From contig JABMLP010000015.1 in the NCBI GenBank assembly GCA_013176395.1, forward strand, positions 496,001 through 560,000: a DNA stretch of 64,000 nt. The letters run 5' to 3'. Positions within the stretch are counted from its first letter, which is position 1. Every line of letters starts with the position of its first letter. The notes under the pieces were generated by a model. The model saw only the letters and a list, made by a program, of their open reading frames with translations. It was not told where the DNA came from and did no database searches. The position numbers and the translations under genes are program-made. Shown here in pieces: positions 19,551 to 31,736 of the stretch. The stretch is from Venturia oleaginea. Its lineage: Eukaryota; Ascomycota; Dothideomycetes; Venturiales; Venturiaceae.

Positions 19551-19870
19551 GAAACGACCTTGTACACCAGCTAAAGGATGGATCACTGCAGATACGAAGA
19601 GACTTATCAAAACCGATCAAAGAGGCTGTTCTTAAGCTTGATCCTGCATGGGAGATGGGAGCACTATAGCATCATATACGTACAAGACAGACTACAAAGC
19701 AACTAGAAAAGACCAAGGCTGAACGTGAGTTTAATCTGACACGGCAGGCTACAGACTGGTGGCCAAACTACCGAAGAGTCGATATAGCTTTATTTGTCAA
19801 AAGATGTGGCCAAGAAGCGATTAGAATCTTTCACCAGGAGAATACCTTCCGCAATGTCCCGCAACTATTT

Positions 19871-21035
19871 ATTTAGGCCTCCAAAGTCGAATTTCCAGCC
19901 TGTACGAAGCGGAGGCTACGAACTTTCCATATCGTCTCGACGATGATGGGAGAGCCGATGGAAATCGCTGTCCGTGGACTCACCCTCCACGGGCATCGGA
20001 CGGCACGTCGTGGTGGTTTGCCTGATAGAGCGGACTCTACCACACCACGAGCGATGCTCCTGGACACAGGGAAAACTCAGTACGTAGTAAGAGATGGCAA
20101 TACAGCGATTACACGAAGAGCAACGTATACTGGAAGTACCACGCTGGCACCGAGTCGGAGGAGTTCAAGTCCTGCCAAGGCCGCACAAAGAGTCCAAAAA
20201 TTCTTAACTACGACTACTAACTTACCTCACCTACCTCGTACCGGGCGTGTACCGATACCTCCTCCGCAATAGTCTGAAGAGACTCCACCTCACCTACCTT
20301 ACCTACTACGCAATAGTCTGAAGAGACATCACCTCACCTACCACCAACGATGGCGCGAGAGTCCAAAGGGGCCGCAACAGGAGTTGGAGGATAAAGGGCA
20401 GGGCAGCATCGAAAAGTGAGCGGAACAGAGAAGGCAAAGGGCAGAAGGAGAAGGAAAAAGGGCAGGGTAACATCGAAAAGTGAGCGGGGAGGAGGAGGAC
20501 CACACCCGGTACAGGGACAAAGGGCAGGGTTGATAGTGAGAAAAAGGGCAGGTTAAGGGCAGGAGGGTATTCTGGTGATACGAGTTGGGGGGACGACGGA
20601 CCACGGCAGGTTAAGGCATGGTATATACGGGAAATAGGAAATATCCGTACATGACGGTTCTCATGTGAAACGACAGCAGATATTAGGCAGAGGACACGTC
20701 TCAGGAGCCGTAGAGGAGCTGTACTGGCGGGAGTAGGATAGATGACCCGGATAGTAAAGTAGGGGGCATAGTAAGAGTAGGTGTACGGCTAAGTCGAGAG
20801 ACGTCAAGATAGCGAAGGGATCGGACCGTTGATGGCCCTCCTACGCTACGTATGAATTCCGCTCAGGATAGATCCGAGAGGCTTTTTCATCCCAGAGAGT
20901 TGGGTGTTTGCGATTGTAGATAAAGATTGTGGGCACACGGCACAGCAGCCATTACATACCACGTAAAATCTGATTACTACTACTATTTATTAACAATCGC
21001 CTCCGAAACAGGCGGGAATATGTGGATTATGAGCT
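19871..21035. other. Unassigned, with purine-rich degenerate repeats
   Basis: Two copies of a motif around GCAATAGTCTGAAGAGAC occur at 20263-20325. Between about 20385 and 20600 a purine-rich block repeats segments such as ATCGAAAAGTGAGCGG and AAAGGGCAGG. No gene is supported. Confidence 0.5.
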
Positions 21036-22458
21036 ATGTCCAAAAACGAGAAAGCTCTTACGAATAGCCAGGAAAATGACAGTTCGATTACAATACCTAA
21101 CATACGTTTGGTCGTAGCGGAGCTGACAAAGAGAACCGATCTGATCAACGTAGTCATCAAATTCTGCGATACCTTAGACCTTAGAGACACATTAGGAGAA
21201 CTGATGGATCCTTTCAAGATATTCAGAGAAATTGACATGTCTGGAAGCACGGCGTCACATACCAAAGAATTCTCGGTCGAGAAAGTCACAACCGAGTTGG
21301 ATCCCCATTTCGACCTGTCTCAAGAGATCCCGATGCATGTGGTAAAGGACCTGAGGGCCTATTGGAAAGATATTAAGGATGTTGTTGAGTGTCGAGAATT
21401 GGAATCGGTTAATAAGGGGGCACGGGTGCGTTAATATTGACTGCGCAGGCGCTGGGACCCTCTGCCCCACCTAAAATCCCAACTTCACGATAGAATATCT
21501 CCGCAACGGGTGATTCGATTTACTTATTATTTGAATTAATACGAGAAGCCAGACAGGCGTCAGGTACGAAATCGTGAATGTGGACAGCACTGAGGAAGTG
21601 GACGAAGACCATGAGGGGGAGCGTGAGTTTTTCGGACCTGCCTGTGACAATGTCAAATGAGTGTCTGTGCTAATGTACATACGTACATAGGAGATGACCC
21701 TGTCCCTATTTTTCAAGGAAATCCACAAGACGCCGACGAGTCAAGATCAGACGAAACACCAATCTCAGATGATCATGGGACAGAAGAGAGTGACGATGAG
21801 AACGAGATCCAAATTGATGAGGAGATTAATGATGAAAGCAAGAACGATGACCAAGATACCGGGGAAGAGAGCCGAGCCGAAAATAAGGAATAAAATCAGC
21901 AGGGGGAGGAGGATTTAAATAATGCAGAGAATCTAGAGGAATCAGAAGATTTAAGGACAATTGTACTTCAGTACGCGAAGCAGGAAGAAGAGAAGTGGTA
22001 GAAGAAATAGTCGGACTTTCCAGCAGAAGTAAGTTAAGGCTCAGAATTACCATCATTAGCTCTCTCCAACCTCGCTGCTAACTCTATCAGGTTCGAATTA
22101 TGATCTATAAATATGCGCCATACAGGCCTACGCCCGTATAGTGCGCGCTGAATCAGGCGAGAGGGATCACGGGTAGGAGTTGTTAGCTTTGGGAGACGTC
22201 TATCTAGTGATCTAAAACATGCTGGTCGCATGGGCAGAAGAAAGACAAGAATACTTCCATTGGGAATCTTGCATAACTACCACTGGTGATTGGGAAAGAT
22301 TTAACAGGATGTGGAATATTGCATTCAACAATCATGTCGCCCGGTGTGTCCGCCTCATTCTCCAAAATGTGACTTCCCAAACTTTCTGGGGGCAGGAATA
22401 TGGATGGCTGCAGCACGCAGAATGGAAGGGTACTTGTTCTGGGATTCGAAGACGGTAG
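21036..22458 (+). pseudogene. Decayed multi-exon gene of unknown function
   Basis: The first part (MSKNEKALTNSQENDSS, open to about 21420) reads like normal protein. It is interrupted by a transposon terminal-repeat fragment (21421-21470). Coding resumes near 21541, crosses an intron 21623-21690 (GTGAGT, CTAATG branch site, CATAG) and gives a very acidic segment. In the same frame follow TAA at 21891, TAG at 21999 and TAG at 22008, then a second intron 22029-22090 (GTAAGT, GCTAACTC, TCAG) and another TAG at 22139. The last part (WERFNRMWNIAFNNHVARC, TFWGQEYGWLQ) ends at 22456-22458. All four stops fit former Gln codons. I do not recognise the family. Confidence 0.45.
21421..21470. repeat. Fragment of a terminal repeat related to element B
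   Basis: It starts CACGGGTGCG and contains TTGACTGCGCAGGCGCTGGG, clearly related to the terminal repeats of element B (11762-13438) and to 11720-11753. Only one end is seen here, so it is a relic. Confidence 0.55.
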
Positions 22459-25400
22459 TGGGAGGAGTTTTCGGAAGAGGTTGAAGTCCGGGGCTTTGAA
22501 GTCTCTCTGAGAGCTTGATGGGTCTGATTTCTTTCTGAACCGAGCGCAACTGAGCAGTTTTCCACGTTGATGGGGCTCGTCAATCGATGGACTGGCTGTA
22601 AAGTTGCTCGAAATGCCTTTCTTTCTGTTTGGAGACGTAATGCATGGCATGGAGGGTGTATAGACAATCCTTCGATACAACAACATACATCAAAACAAGG
22701 CAGGAATAGGTAAAGCTATTGTCGCTGAGCAGAAACAATGTTTAAGAGTTCAGACTCGGTCTTGAACGCATATAAGGCTGATGGGCTGTGGTTGTCGTTA
22801 GTACCCACTAAATGCAGGGGGCACACAGCCGAATCCCCCCGGACTTTCAACCTCACCCCATCAACCATGAATTCCCCATCAGCTTCGCGCGACCAGCACA
22901 ACTCGGAATCTGTTAGGAAACCCATTGTATTGATGCGGAAAAGAACAGCTGCCACCCTCGTAACTTACTGAGCCAGTCTCTGCGGCACTGCGACCACAAT
23001 CGAAGTGACACCGCGCAGCGCATACCTGCCCTCACAACCGGAACAACCACCGTAAGACTCGAGCGATGCCTTCTAGCTGGATGGGATGAATCTGGATCGT
23101 ATCTGATGGCCTTGAAAACAGCGTATATATACACAGAGAACGCAATCTTAGCAATGCGACAGGAAAAGCCCGCATCGTCGCACAAACGAGGAATCCATAA
23201 GACCCGATGAGACAGACAAGTCCATTCTGGAGAGTAGCACATTAAGATTATCCTAAATGATATGAAGGAACCAATAATGACTGCATGGAAGGCGGTGGAT
23301 GATAACAACCCGATGGGAGAACGATATTGCCTTAGGCCTCACCAGAGTACCAGATTTTGCATGGCACAGATTCGAAAACTTGACAACATTTTCTGGAAGA
23401 ATTCTTGTTGAGGTGACAGCATGTTCAACCCGATTGCTATCAGACTGAATAATGTGAGCGCAATGGAGCCGGACATTTCTGCAATATTAGAAGAGCATGG
23501 AATAGCAGATAAGCAGACTAAAGAGCATGGAGAGGTCTAGACACAATTTTTATGAGGGGAAAAATAGAAAGCATAACCAGATCTTAACCTGAGGACGACT
23601 GGAAAAGAGTATAATCAACTATTTCGAGGATTATTGACGGTTCGTTGCCATAGGCCAAGTACTAGGATCTTTGGTGTTCCGCATCGACTAGAAGTAATTA
23701 CAGTGAAGGCTGCTATTACCCCTATATCCCAGGAAATCATTTGAAGATACAGGACAACTTCCCATGCCTCAGAAACGATCGGGTCTCGGGATATCTATTC
23801 CTGTACAACAGCTTCTCACCGAATCTTGCTTAAAGTTGCGATAATATGGATGCCGAAATCGTTTTGCTTGTTCCGCCTACTGCATTCTGGACAATATCGT
23901 TCTCTCTGTTTCTTGCCTATCGGACGACAGTGTGCGGTGCATGGAAGGGAAATCCTGAGGTTCGAAGCTGGATTCTCTCGATCGATGGGTCAGTGATCGC
24001 GATCGGGTTCTTCGTATGCAAAACTTCATGACGATTTATGTTGTGAGTACAAAGAAAGCTATCCTCATCAAAGTTAGGTGCGCGTATTGGGGGATCAAGT
24101 CCCCTTTAAATGAGGCATTATATTATCACATCAGACGTAACGGAAGCAGTTTGCGTCATCCATTGATTGATCGACAGTCACAGTGATGATGAATCTCATT
24201 ACCATAGCTAAGGCTATCATCACCATACCATCGCAATATTCACCAGCCCTCAAGTCTACATATTCTCATCGCCAGCTAGTAGATCAGAAATCGTCTAAAC
24301 ATAACGTAACGAGGGAGCCAAATAGAGACCACCATCCTGGGCTTGTCCGACTTCTGTGTACTTATTACAAGAAAAATTAGAAGATAGTAAATTGGCTGTT
24401 TATCCTCCCTTTTCCTCTTTGCCCTCGGGAGGTGAGCGATAAATCCTATTAGGCTAGAATGAGACTGGCGATATTGCGATAATAGTCAGGGATATGGGGT
24501 ACATAAAACCCTCCCCTTCCGTCCAATGAGGGATAATGTCAGAAATAAAATACGCGAATCAACCAGTAGTTGCGCCGCCGGAATCGGACGTCGGTGAAAC
24601 AAGATAGTGATTTGAGACGAGCCGAAGGAAAAAGGAAAACATTTGAAGAAACAGTATCTCTAAGGAGCGTGGGATCTTTAATAGTAAGCACACTTATCAC
24701 CATCCTGATTCTCATTCGTAATTTTACACAATTTGGGAGACTTGGTTCTGCAAAGATATATCCCCGAAAGAATTGACGAACATATATTGTGGTTGACGGG
24801 AAAGAAAAAAAAAGTAGCTACGGCCCGTTATATACCTTCCCATAAATCTTCTATATCGCTTAGGTCGGCAAAACACGATCCCTGGATCATTACTCAATTC
24901 CAAGGAACCAAACGTTCATAACCGTAAATAACCACAACTATCCGTCATCCAAGTATGCACCGGGGCGTACATAAATACCTCTCTACAGGCCGAAAAACAA
25001 CAAAACATAATGCAGACATCCTGGCGTTCATGAGGTTACTTGCCGTATGGACTATACAGTTGAATGAAAGAGAAGGAAATCAATGGCGAGGAGGCAGAGA
25101 ATAGAAGAATCGAGTAAAAAGGAGAATTACAGGCAACAAATGAAAAGAAAAGAGCGAAAAAGACGATGAAGAAACTCACCACCACCACCACCATCACCAC
25201 CAAATACACCATCACCATCACCACTTCTCCCCATCCACAACCACCACGCCACCCACAACCATCGCACAATCTACATAAACCCACCAAAACCAAAAACCTC
25301 ACGTATTCAAAAGCGCAGTAATCCACTCACCAACACCGTACCCCATGGCTTGTTCCAACTGGTGCATTCTCGCTAATCAAGAAATAAAACAGAAGGAAGA

Positions 25401-25747
25401 ACCTAGAATCATATAAGCCTTCAGAGTACCTGCCACCTGCAGAAGCTCAGAAGAATGACGTATTCGTGCCCACAAGTGACCTTACCACAGCGGGTTGGAC
25501 GGAACCCGTTCCATTCCAAAACGTCAGAGCAAAGTAAAAAGTTGACTATCGTCCTTCCACGTCCGATCGATATTGCTACACTTGACAATTGAATTTCAAT
25601 CTTGGCGAGGTTCACGAGAGATGGGCCGCTGAAAAAACATGAAGTAGTGGTCCCACGGTTCATGATCTGTAAGCAATCAGCTAAAAACAATCTAGATTTT
25701 CTCCATATTCATAAAATATCGTTTTCTTTTTCAATCTTTCAGGACAA
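22459..25747. other. Long stretch without supported gene
   Basis: About 3.3 kb with short ORFs on both strands, none with a domain, a signal peptide or a consistent exon chain. A CAC/CAT-rich tract at 25176-25262 is listed separately. Undetected short multi-exon genes are possible. Confidence 0.35.
25176..25262. repeat. CAC/CAT-rich low-complexity tract
   Basis: Imperfect runs of CAC, CAT and CCA triplets; on the other strand a GTG/ATG-rich purine-pyrimidine tract. No coding role is visible. Confidence 0.75.
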
Positions 25748-27114
25748 TCAAGCAGAAGCAGCAACCTCGCTCTTAGTCTCCTTCCAGCTTCTTGCCGCGA
25801 CTTGCTCCAATGGCACACCCAGCGTCTTCTTCTCAGCGGGTAGTTGTGATTCAGGAACCTCCCTAGCACCCATTGGCTCTAGACCCCATTTCTTGAATAG
25901 CCTGGCATCTTCTTCCCATCCATTGCAGTCAGTTGTCAACATTTTCTCGCCGGTGAAAACGGCATTGGCACCAGCCATAAAGCACATCATCTGCTTCTCC
26001 TCACTCATGGTATTTCTGCCGGCTGCGAGACGAATGATTGTTCCTGGCATGACGAGACGAGCTGTAGCGATGGTGCGGACGATGGCATCAAATGGAATTG
26101 GTTCTTTCTCTTCTGCGGCGAGTTTGTCGCCAATTGGTGTTCCCTTGATCGGCACCAGGGCGTTTACGGGGAAGGACTCGGGATGTGATTCCATGGTTGA
26201 GACGGTGTAGATGAGGCCGACATGGTCGTGTGCTGCTTCTCCCAATCCCAAAATTCCGCCCGAGCAGACGTTTATTCCTGCATCGCGAACATTCTGAATT
26301 GTTGCCAATCGCTCGTCATAGGTTCTTGTCGTGATAACATTGGGGTAGTGCTCTCGCGATGTATCGACATTGTGGTTGTAAGCTGTCAGTCCAGCATCTG
26401 CTAATTCCTGGGCTTGGTATTTATCAATCATGCCAAGGGTCACGCAAGCTTCCATCCCAAGTTCTCGAACTCCAATGACCATGTCTTTAATGTTCTTCAA
26501 GTTCGTCTTGCGACCACGCATATCGCGCCATGCGGCGCCCATGCAGAATCGAGACGATCCATTATCCTTTGCGATCTTCGCAGCGTCGAGGACAGATTGA
26601 ACTGTAACCATTTTGGTGGCTTTGAGACCGGTGTTGTGTTTCGAGGACTGGGCGCAGTAACCGCAGTCTTCTGAGCAGCCACCGGTTTTGATGTTCATAA
26701 GGGTACATAGCTGAATCGCGGAGGGAGAGTGGAAGCGGCGGTGGATTGTGGCCTATATCGGGTATCAGTCTCATGCTCAATTGTAAAATCCCATGTATTT
26801 CTTAGAAATGGGTGAAGCTCATTGGCAGAGGGCCAGGGGAGAATTGCTGAACATACGGCTGCGTATTGTAGCTCGATCAAAGGAGTGTTGTAAATCTCAG
26901 AGATCTCTTCTTTTGTCCAGTCATTTCTAGGGGCATTTGCTTGAAGGGCGTTGCTCAATGCCTTCCCGGACTTGATGGTGGCAGCTGGAGGGGGAGGAGC
27001 CGAAATCGGGTTGGGAACAACATCGTGAACGCTGCTGAAGGATCGCACGAAATAGAGGCGACTGGCAGGCTGAAGCCGTACACCGACGTGGAATGTGGAA
27101 CGGAAGCAGCTCAT
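25748..27114 (-). CDS. BIO2: Biotin synthase, mitochondrial
   Basis: Exon 1 is 27114-26857 and exon 2 is 26752-25748; the 104-bp intron 26753-26856 has GTATGT and TATAG borders in phase 0. The product is about 420 residues. It starts with an Arg/Ser-rich presequence (MSCFRSTFHVGVRLQPASR) fitting import into mitochondria. The radical-SAM motif is CSEDCGYC (Cys112, 116, 119). The enzyme inserts sulfur into dethiobiotin, the last step of biotin synthesis, using a 4Fe-4S cluster for SAM cleavage and an auxiliary Fe-S cluster as sulfur donor. A TATA motif lies about 45 bp upstream. It is divergent from the GCP4-like gene. The gene looks intact and of normal length. Confidence 0.96.
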
Positions 27115-27666
27115 CGTGGGAGTGTGTGTTGCTGTGTAGGAGAATGGGGTACTTTGGTATATATGGGGATCTCCTCCGGCGCCCGCATTTCAACCCTTGG
27201 CCTTGGCCTTGGTCGATGAATGGTGGGATTTCAACAATTACATGTCAAGCAGTAAAGTCTCATTGTAGATGCCTAGAGATTGTTTCCAGCATCATGATTG
27301 CAGCCGGATGTAATTATTCACAGGCAAGAGCATAGCCTGGCCACTCCCCCTCGGTAATGGGCATCCGCAGTGATACCCACTTACGCGCCTTTATTTGGGA
27401 AAGAATGGCCTTTTGTAAGATGCATATATACTCGCACCACAATCATGGCTGTCTTTCTTTCCCACTGCTACTGTTAATCCATCAGATGTGCCGGTTCGAA
27501 TTGCTTGCAGTCTTGATCCGCTTCTTCCAACGGGAGCAAAACAACCTGACCGATGATCAGTATGTACAGACACATGCCGGAAAAAGCATACAAACGATAC
27601 AACAACTAATCCCGCATGCTTTCCCAGACAATCGATAGCTGAACCCGCCCGTCCAATACGTCCACC
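27115..27666. promoter_or_regulatory. Shared upstream region of BIO2 and the GCP4-like gene
   Basis: 552 bp between two divergent starts. A TATATAT motif at 27158-27164 is 44-50 bp upstream of the BIO2 ATG. No TATA is evident next to the other gene. Confidence 0.4.
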
Positions 27667-29916
27667 ATGCTCCACGAAATCCTCCTCTCGCTCTCAGGCC
27701 ATCCCTCTGCCCTATTCGATGCCACGAAACCTACCGCCGACGACGACGTAGACTTGCCATTGCTGTCACCACAAGAACGCGCCCTGCTCTCGAGTATAGG
27801 AAGACTGTCGCGGTTGCATAGACAAGTTCGCGACCATGCTGCAGCTATCAGCGTATCTCATCCCTCCATCATATGTCGCGCCGTTGCGACAGCCATCACG
27901 ACAGTACACCTCGCGCGATTTCAGCAAAAGATACTGAATGTCGAATCAAAAATATTGAGGAAAGACGCGACAAGTGTCGGCGCGTACAATATCGTACCTC
28001 TGGCAGGCGTGGTGGGCGAGTTTGACGAATGGACGCGATTGATGGACTGGTACTGGGAGCTCGCGTGCTTCATACAGCCTTTGGAAACGCTACAGGGAAC
28101 AACATGTACCGGCTCCGGCTTGATAGACAAGTTGCGACAGGAGGCACAGACGGGATACCCAGATATCGAGGATGCATCATTGGGTCTGGGAAAGGTTGCG
28201 GAAACGGCATGGCTACGGCAATTGTCTACATGGGTGTTATACGGTCGATTGCCTCCACTCGGTGCCCAGGATTTCTTCCTGAAGCAGATCGAGGGGCCGC
28301 CTGTGGCTCCAGAATACGAAATGACAGCTTCTTTGCTTCCGAAATTTGTCACTCCCGATACAGCGTCTTCTATTCTCTTCATTGGCAAATCACTCAATCA
28401 CATACGCATCAAAGGTGTATCGCAGAATGCTGGAACTGGCCGAAAAGCAGGCTCAGAGCTAGATCTCTTGCCCATACACTTGCGGTTCTTATCACAATTG
28501 GCATTGCCGATTTCGTCGGCCGCATTAGCCAGCGCCATCTCATCAATCAGGTTATCGCTTTCGCGCAACACCCTACAGCAATTATTGCCTCTTCCTAAGA
28601 TCATACAATTACTCACTCTCCTGCGAGAATTCTTCCTACTCGGCCGCGGCGAGTTTGCAGTCTCCCTGATCAATGAAGCAGACGAGCGCATCCGATCACG
28701 AAATCGAGCCGCCTCAACGAAACCACCGGAGAATCTGAAAGGTCTCCTGATCAAAGAAGCAGAACTGACGACTCTTCTCAACAAGACCTTCACTATCCTA
28801 TCGAGTTATGTCGACGACGAAGAGGGCGTAGATGATACCCTAGAACTCGCGAGATCACTGCTACATCTCACTTTATCAAAACATGCATCGTCAAAATCGA
28901 AATCGCCTACAACCCTACCTCAGATTTCTTCAACCTCTTTTAGCGACTTTCTGTTGCCTGCAGAGACGAAATTGACGCTTGATATCCCCTCACCTTACGA
29001 TCTCTTCATCTCACCTGCTGAAACCGCAACATACTCGGCGTTGCAGAACTACCTTCTCTCCATACGGCGCGCGCACATGCGATTATCCGACCTCTGGCGT
29101 CAAACATTATTACGTAGAGTCCATCCAGCGCCTCTTGGGCCGCCAGCCAGTTGTTCAGATTACGGTGCCAAGATCTTAGCCACCAAACGCGAACGAGCCA
29201 GACGGAGGAACAGAGACATGCGCATCGTATGGGCGACCTGCTCAGCAGCTGTGTTCCTCCTCGGCGAAATGAGTAGCTACTTTGAAGGCGAAGTCGCAGG
29301 CGAAGCATGGGAACACCTCCACTCCTGGATTACGCAAGAAGACGCCCGTCCATCTTCAGGACACGCCCGCAACAAATCAACAGATCTATCAACCTCAATA
29401 AACCAACTCAATCTCTCCCGCTCGAATCGTACCTTGGCAGATCCACCAAAAGAAAAACAACCACATGACCCTCAAACCCTAACGAATTCTCACTTCGCCT
29501 TCCTCAAATCCTTAACTCACTCTTTACTCCTCAACGACACACCTTTCACCTCCTCCGTCCGCTCCCTACTCCAAAGTATCGACAGCCTAGTAGCGCACCT
29601 CCACCACCTCCAATCTATCCAGGAATCCCGCGACCTAGAAGAAGACGAGGGAATCATCAGTGATGTAATGGTTAATCTCGAGACGGAAGAAAAAGAATGC
29701 TGGAGGGAGGTAAAGAGAGGGGTCAGCAGGGTTGATGCGGGATGTAAGGCTGTTGTAGGGAGATTAAGAGAGTTGGATCAGAGTGGTGATGAGGGTGTTG
29801 GGGGTGAGGAGAGTGGGTATTTGGAGGAGGGAGGTTTTGTACCGTGGAGGGGTGGTGGGGTGGAGAGGTTACTTATGAGGCTTGAGAGGGGTGGTGGTGG
29901 GGAGGAAGATGTTTGA
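27667..29916 (+). CDS. Gamma-tubulin complex component, GCP4-like (Spc97/Spc98 family)
   Basis: A single-exon ORF of 749 residues. The start MLHEILLSLSGHPS and the following segment (LLSPQERALLSSIGRLSRLHRQVRDH) are characteristic of GCP4. The middle (LLKQIEGPPVAPEYEM-like region around 200, IFIGKSLNHIR around 240) and the C-terminal helical GRIP2 part follow the Spc97/Spc98 pattern. In filamentous fungi GCP4-6 associate with GCP2/GCP3 in the gamma-tubulin ring complex at the spindle pole body and nucleate microtubules. The C-terminal 60 residues are acidic and Gly-rich, probably lineage-specific. Length fits the family. The ATG is the first in frame and matches the conserved start. Confidence 0.88.
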   Translation: MLHEILLSLSGHPSALFDATKPTADDDVDLPLLSPQERALLSSIGRLSRLHRQVRDHAAAISVSHPSIICRAVATAITTVHLARFQQKILNVESKILRKDATSVGAYNIVPLAGVVGEFDEWTRLMDWYWELACFIQPLETLQGTTCTGSGLIDKLRQEAQTGYPDIEDASLGLGKVAETAWLRQLSTWVLYGRLPPLGAQDFFLKQIEGPPVAPEYEMTASLLPKFVTPDTASSILFIGKSLNHIRIKGVSQNAGTGRKAGSELDLLPIHLRFLSQLALPISSAALASAISSIRLSLSRNTLQQLLPLPKIIQLLTLLREFFLLGRGEFAVSLINEADERIRSRNRAASTKPPENLKGLLIKEAELTTLLNKTFTILSSYVDDEEGVDDTLELARSLLHLTLSKHASSKSKSPTTLPQISSTSFSDFLLPAETKLTLDIPSPYDLFISPAETATYSALQNYLLSIRRAHMRLSDLWRQTLLRRVHPAPLGPPASCSDYGAKILATKRERARRRNRDMRIVWATCSAAVFLLGEMSSYFEGEVAGEAWEHLHSWITQEDARPSSGHARNKSTDLSTSINQLNLSRSNRTLADPPKEKQPHDPQTLTNSHFAFLKSLTHSLLLNDTPFTSSVRSLLQSIDSLVAHLHHLQSIQESRDLEEDEGIISDVMVNLETEEKECWREVKRGVSRVDAGCKAVVGRLRELDQSGDEGVGGEESGYLEEGGFVPWRGGGVERLLMRLERGGGGEEDV

Positions 29917-30256
29917 AAGTTGGGGGAGGAGGGATGGCGATAGGGTGGTAGGAATTATATAGCTTAAGTATTCTATGCGAGGGCTTCTTAGACCTACTAA
30001 TCTTTCTCATTTCCCATCCGCTCCTTGTTATCTGTCTGGCTCATCCAGCCCAGCCATCTTGACTTACCGACGACCTTGATAATGTAGAACATAATTACCA
30101 GCATCCCCAAAAATCGAGGATGGAAGTAACTTGATGACATTACACCCTCAGGAAACCCAACCTATACATTCGCACCAGATATCATTTTCTAGCCCACGCA
30201 CAACCAGGAAATCCCACTCCACTCCACACCAATCTCTCCACGCAATTGCCAGGAAT
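29917..30256. other. Intergenic, convergent 3' ends
   Basis: It separates the GCP4-like gene and the minus-strand zinc-knuckle gene. I see nothing else in it. Confidence 0.4.
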
Positions 30257-31045
30257 TCATCGATATCGATATCGATCCCCGCCCTTGTCCTTGCCTTTGC
30301 AGGCGAATCCCATGTGTCCAGGTTCACCGCACTTGAAGCACATGTGCTCAGGACAATTGGGCTCGATATGGCCCCTCTCCTTGCACATGTAGCAGCGCCG
30401 ATCATCCCACTATCCCCTGAGTCAGCAAGGTGAGAAGGTGAGATATTGGTATTGGAGGAGTTGTTACGAACCGGTTGTTGGTGTTGGTGTTGGACACCAC
30501 CGCTCTCTCCTCTCTGCTCGGTTCTGGGAGCTAAAGTAGTTGAATTGGTATATATTCGTATAACGCGGCGGTGTGTACATGGAATAGAATGGATAGTAGC
30601 AGCTCTGTTCTATTCCCCGCGTCGTTGATATTGCGTGGGAAATGGGAATGTATGTTCAGATCAAGGGAGGAGGAGGAGTACATTTACCGCGAACGTACTA
30701 GTGCTGACGGCGCATCTCCGCGTCGTCGTTCAGCTCTATGCTATCGTTAGCAAGGGATCCAAAAACAATTCATCAGCAACTCGTTAGGAGAAACTCATAT
30801 ATCGCCGTCGAGCAATGAATGAGCCTTCGAGTGAAAGTGATCAAGGTAATTGGTGTACGGATCGTTGGCTTACGTCGCTCATTGTCGAGGTCTTGCTTGA
30901 GATGGCGAATGTGGGCTTCGCGTACCCATATCTCGCGCACTTGCGCCTCGACGACTGCTCTCAACCGGCCAATCTTCCGATCCCTCTCGTCCTCCTCTGG
31001 TGGTTGGGGTGGAGGCTCTTCGGGTTTTTTCTGGGTTCGGCCCAT
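30257..31045 (-). pseudogene. CCHC zinc-knuckle protein, exon model partly uncertain
   Basis: Exon 1 (31045-30874) begins MGRTQKKPEEPPPQPPEEDE and continues as a charged helix. Intron 1 is 30736-30873 (GTAAGC, GCTAACG, CATAG). Exon 2 starts at 30735 (LNDDAEMRRQH) and soon meets a TAG at about 30699. The last exon (30409-30257) carries two zinc knuckles, CYMCKERGHIEPNC and CFKCGEPGHMGFAC, followed by a basic end. Such paired knuckles bind single-stranded nucleic acid and occur both in RNA-binding proteins and in Gag-derived genes. The join between exon 2 and the last exon is not resolved. The in-frame TAG suggests a broken gene; it would fit a former Gln codon. Confidence 0.5.
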
Positions 31046-31736
31046 TTTTGATGATGTATGGGTGGAGATATGTCGGCTGTTCGGAGTTGCCTATTTCTCG
31101 CATATTCTCATTAACAACAACAAGTTGCTAGCGTCAGCGCCCAATTGATCTACACAATATCAGAGATGTTAATGAAATAACGCTCTCAGAGAGCTCGGCC
31201 ATCTTGCATGAACGTGGCTTTACTTGTCGAGAAAGTCATAAAGGCATAGTCCAATAATCAGCCGGAGCAAGGGAGCAATGTATCAGCACTTTCTTTTAAA
31301 AACCTGCTGACCGGAGTGAAAAGCAGGAGAATAAGAAAGACGAGCATGCACACCATCTGGAACAACTACACACCGCGATTAAACAAGACCTTCCCCCGGA
31401 AAATTCGATGGAAATAATGGGGCGGACTATGCCATGAAATCTGCCTGCAGACGGGATGGCAGAACACGCGTCAAGGAACAAAAGTCTAACTTTCCACGGG
31501 CCATGGGTGAGCACATCTTTCATCGGCCAGAAAAGTTGAGTACTGGCGAGCTTCATCGTCGCTTCAGCCAAGGTCGTGTATCAAGTAGGAATAAGGTGCA
31601 TGGAATCCAGATTTAGGAGGTTACAAGTTTTAATTCCGAGCTTTTCTCGTAAGTTCAGTAGCTTCAAACTCCCGGCGATCTGCGACAAGAGAAGTCCTGG
31701 AGGTTGGAGTCTCGATAGCGATCTGGCGACCTTCAT
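31046..31736. other. Intergenic, nothing recognised
   Basis: Short ORFs only, no supported feature. Confidence 0.4.

Larger units (their letters stand above)
14626..19870 (+). pseudogene. Decayed ORF split by the Copia insertion
   Basis: If the Copia element and one copy of GAAAC are removed, 14626-14743 joins 19551-19870 in a single frame. It reads about 145 codons and contains stops at 14663-14665 (TAG), at the junction (TGA) and at 19667-19669 (TAG). The C-terminal half (TDWWPNYRRVDIALFVKRCG) looks like genuine protein but I do not know the family. Because the stops flank the insertion on both sides, the gene was probably already dead when the Copia element arrived. Confidence 0.45.

Noticed and set aside
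20140..20190. tRNA gene because of GAGTTCAAGTCCTG
   Set aside because: No A box, acceptor stem or anticodon arm can be folded around it.
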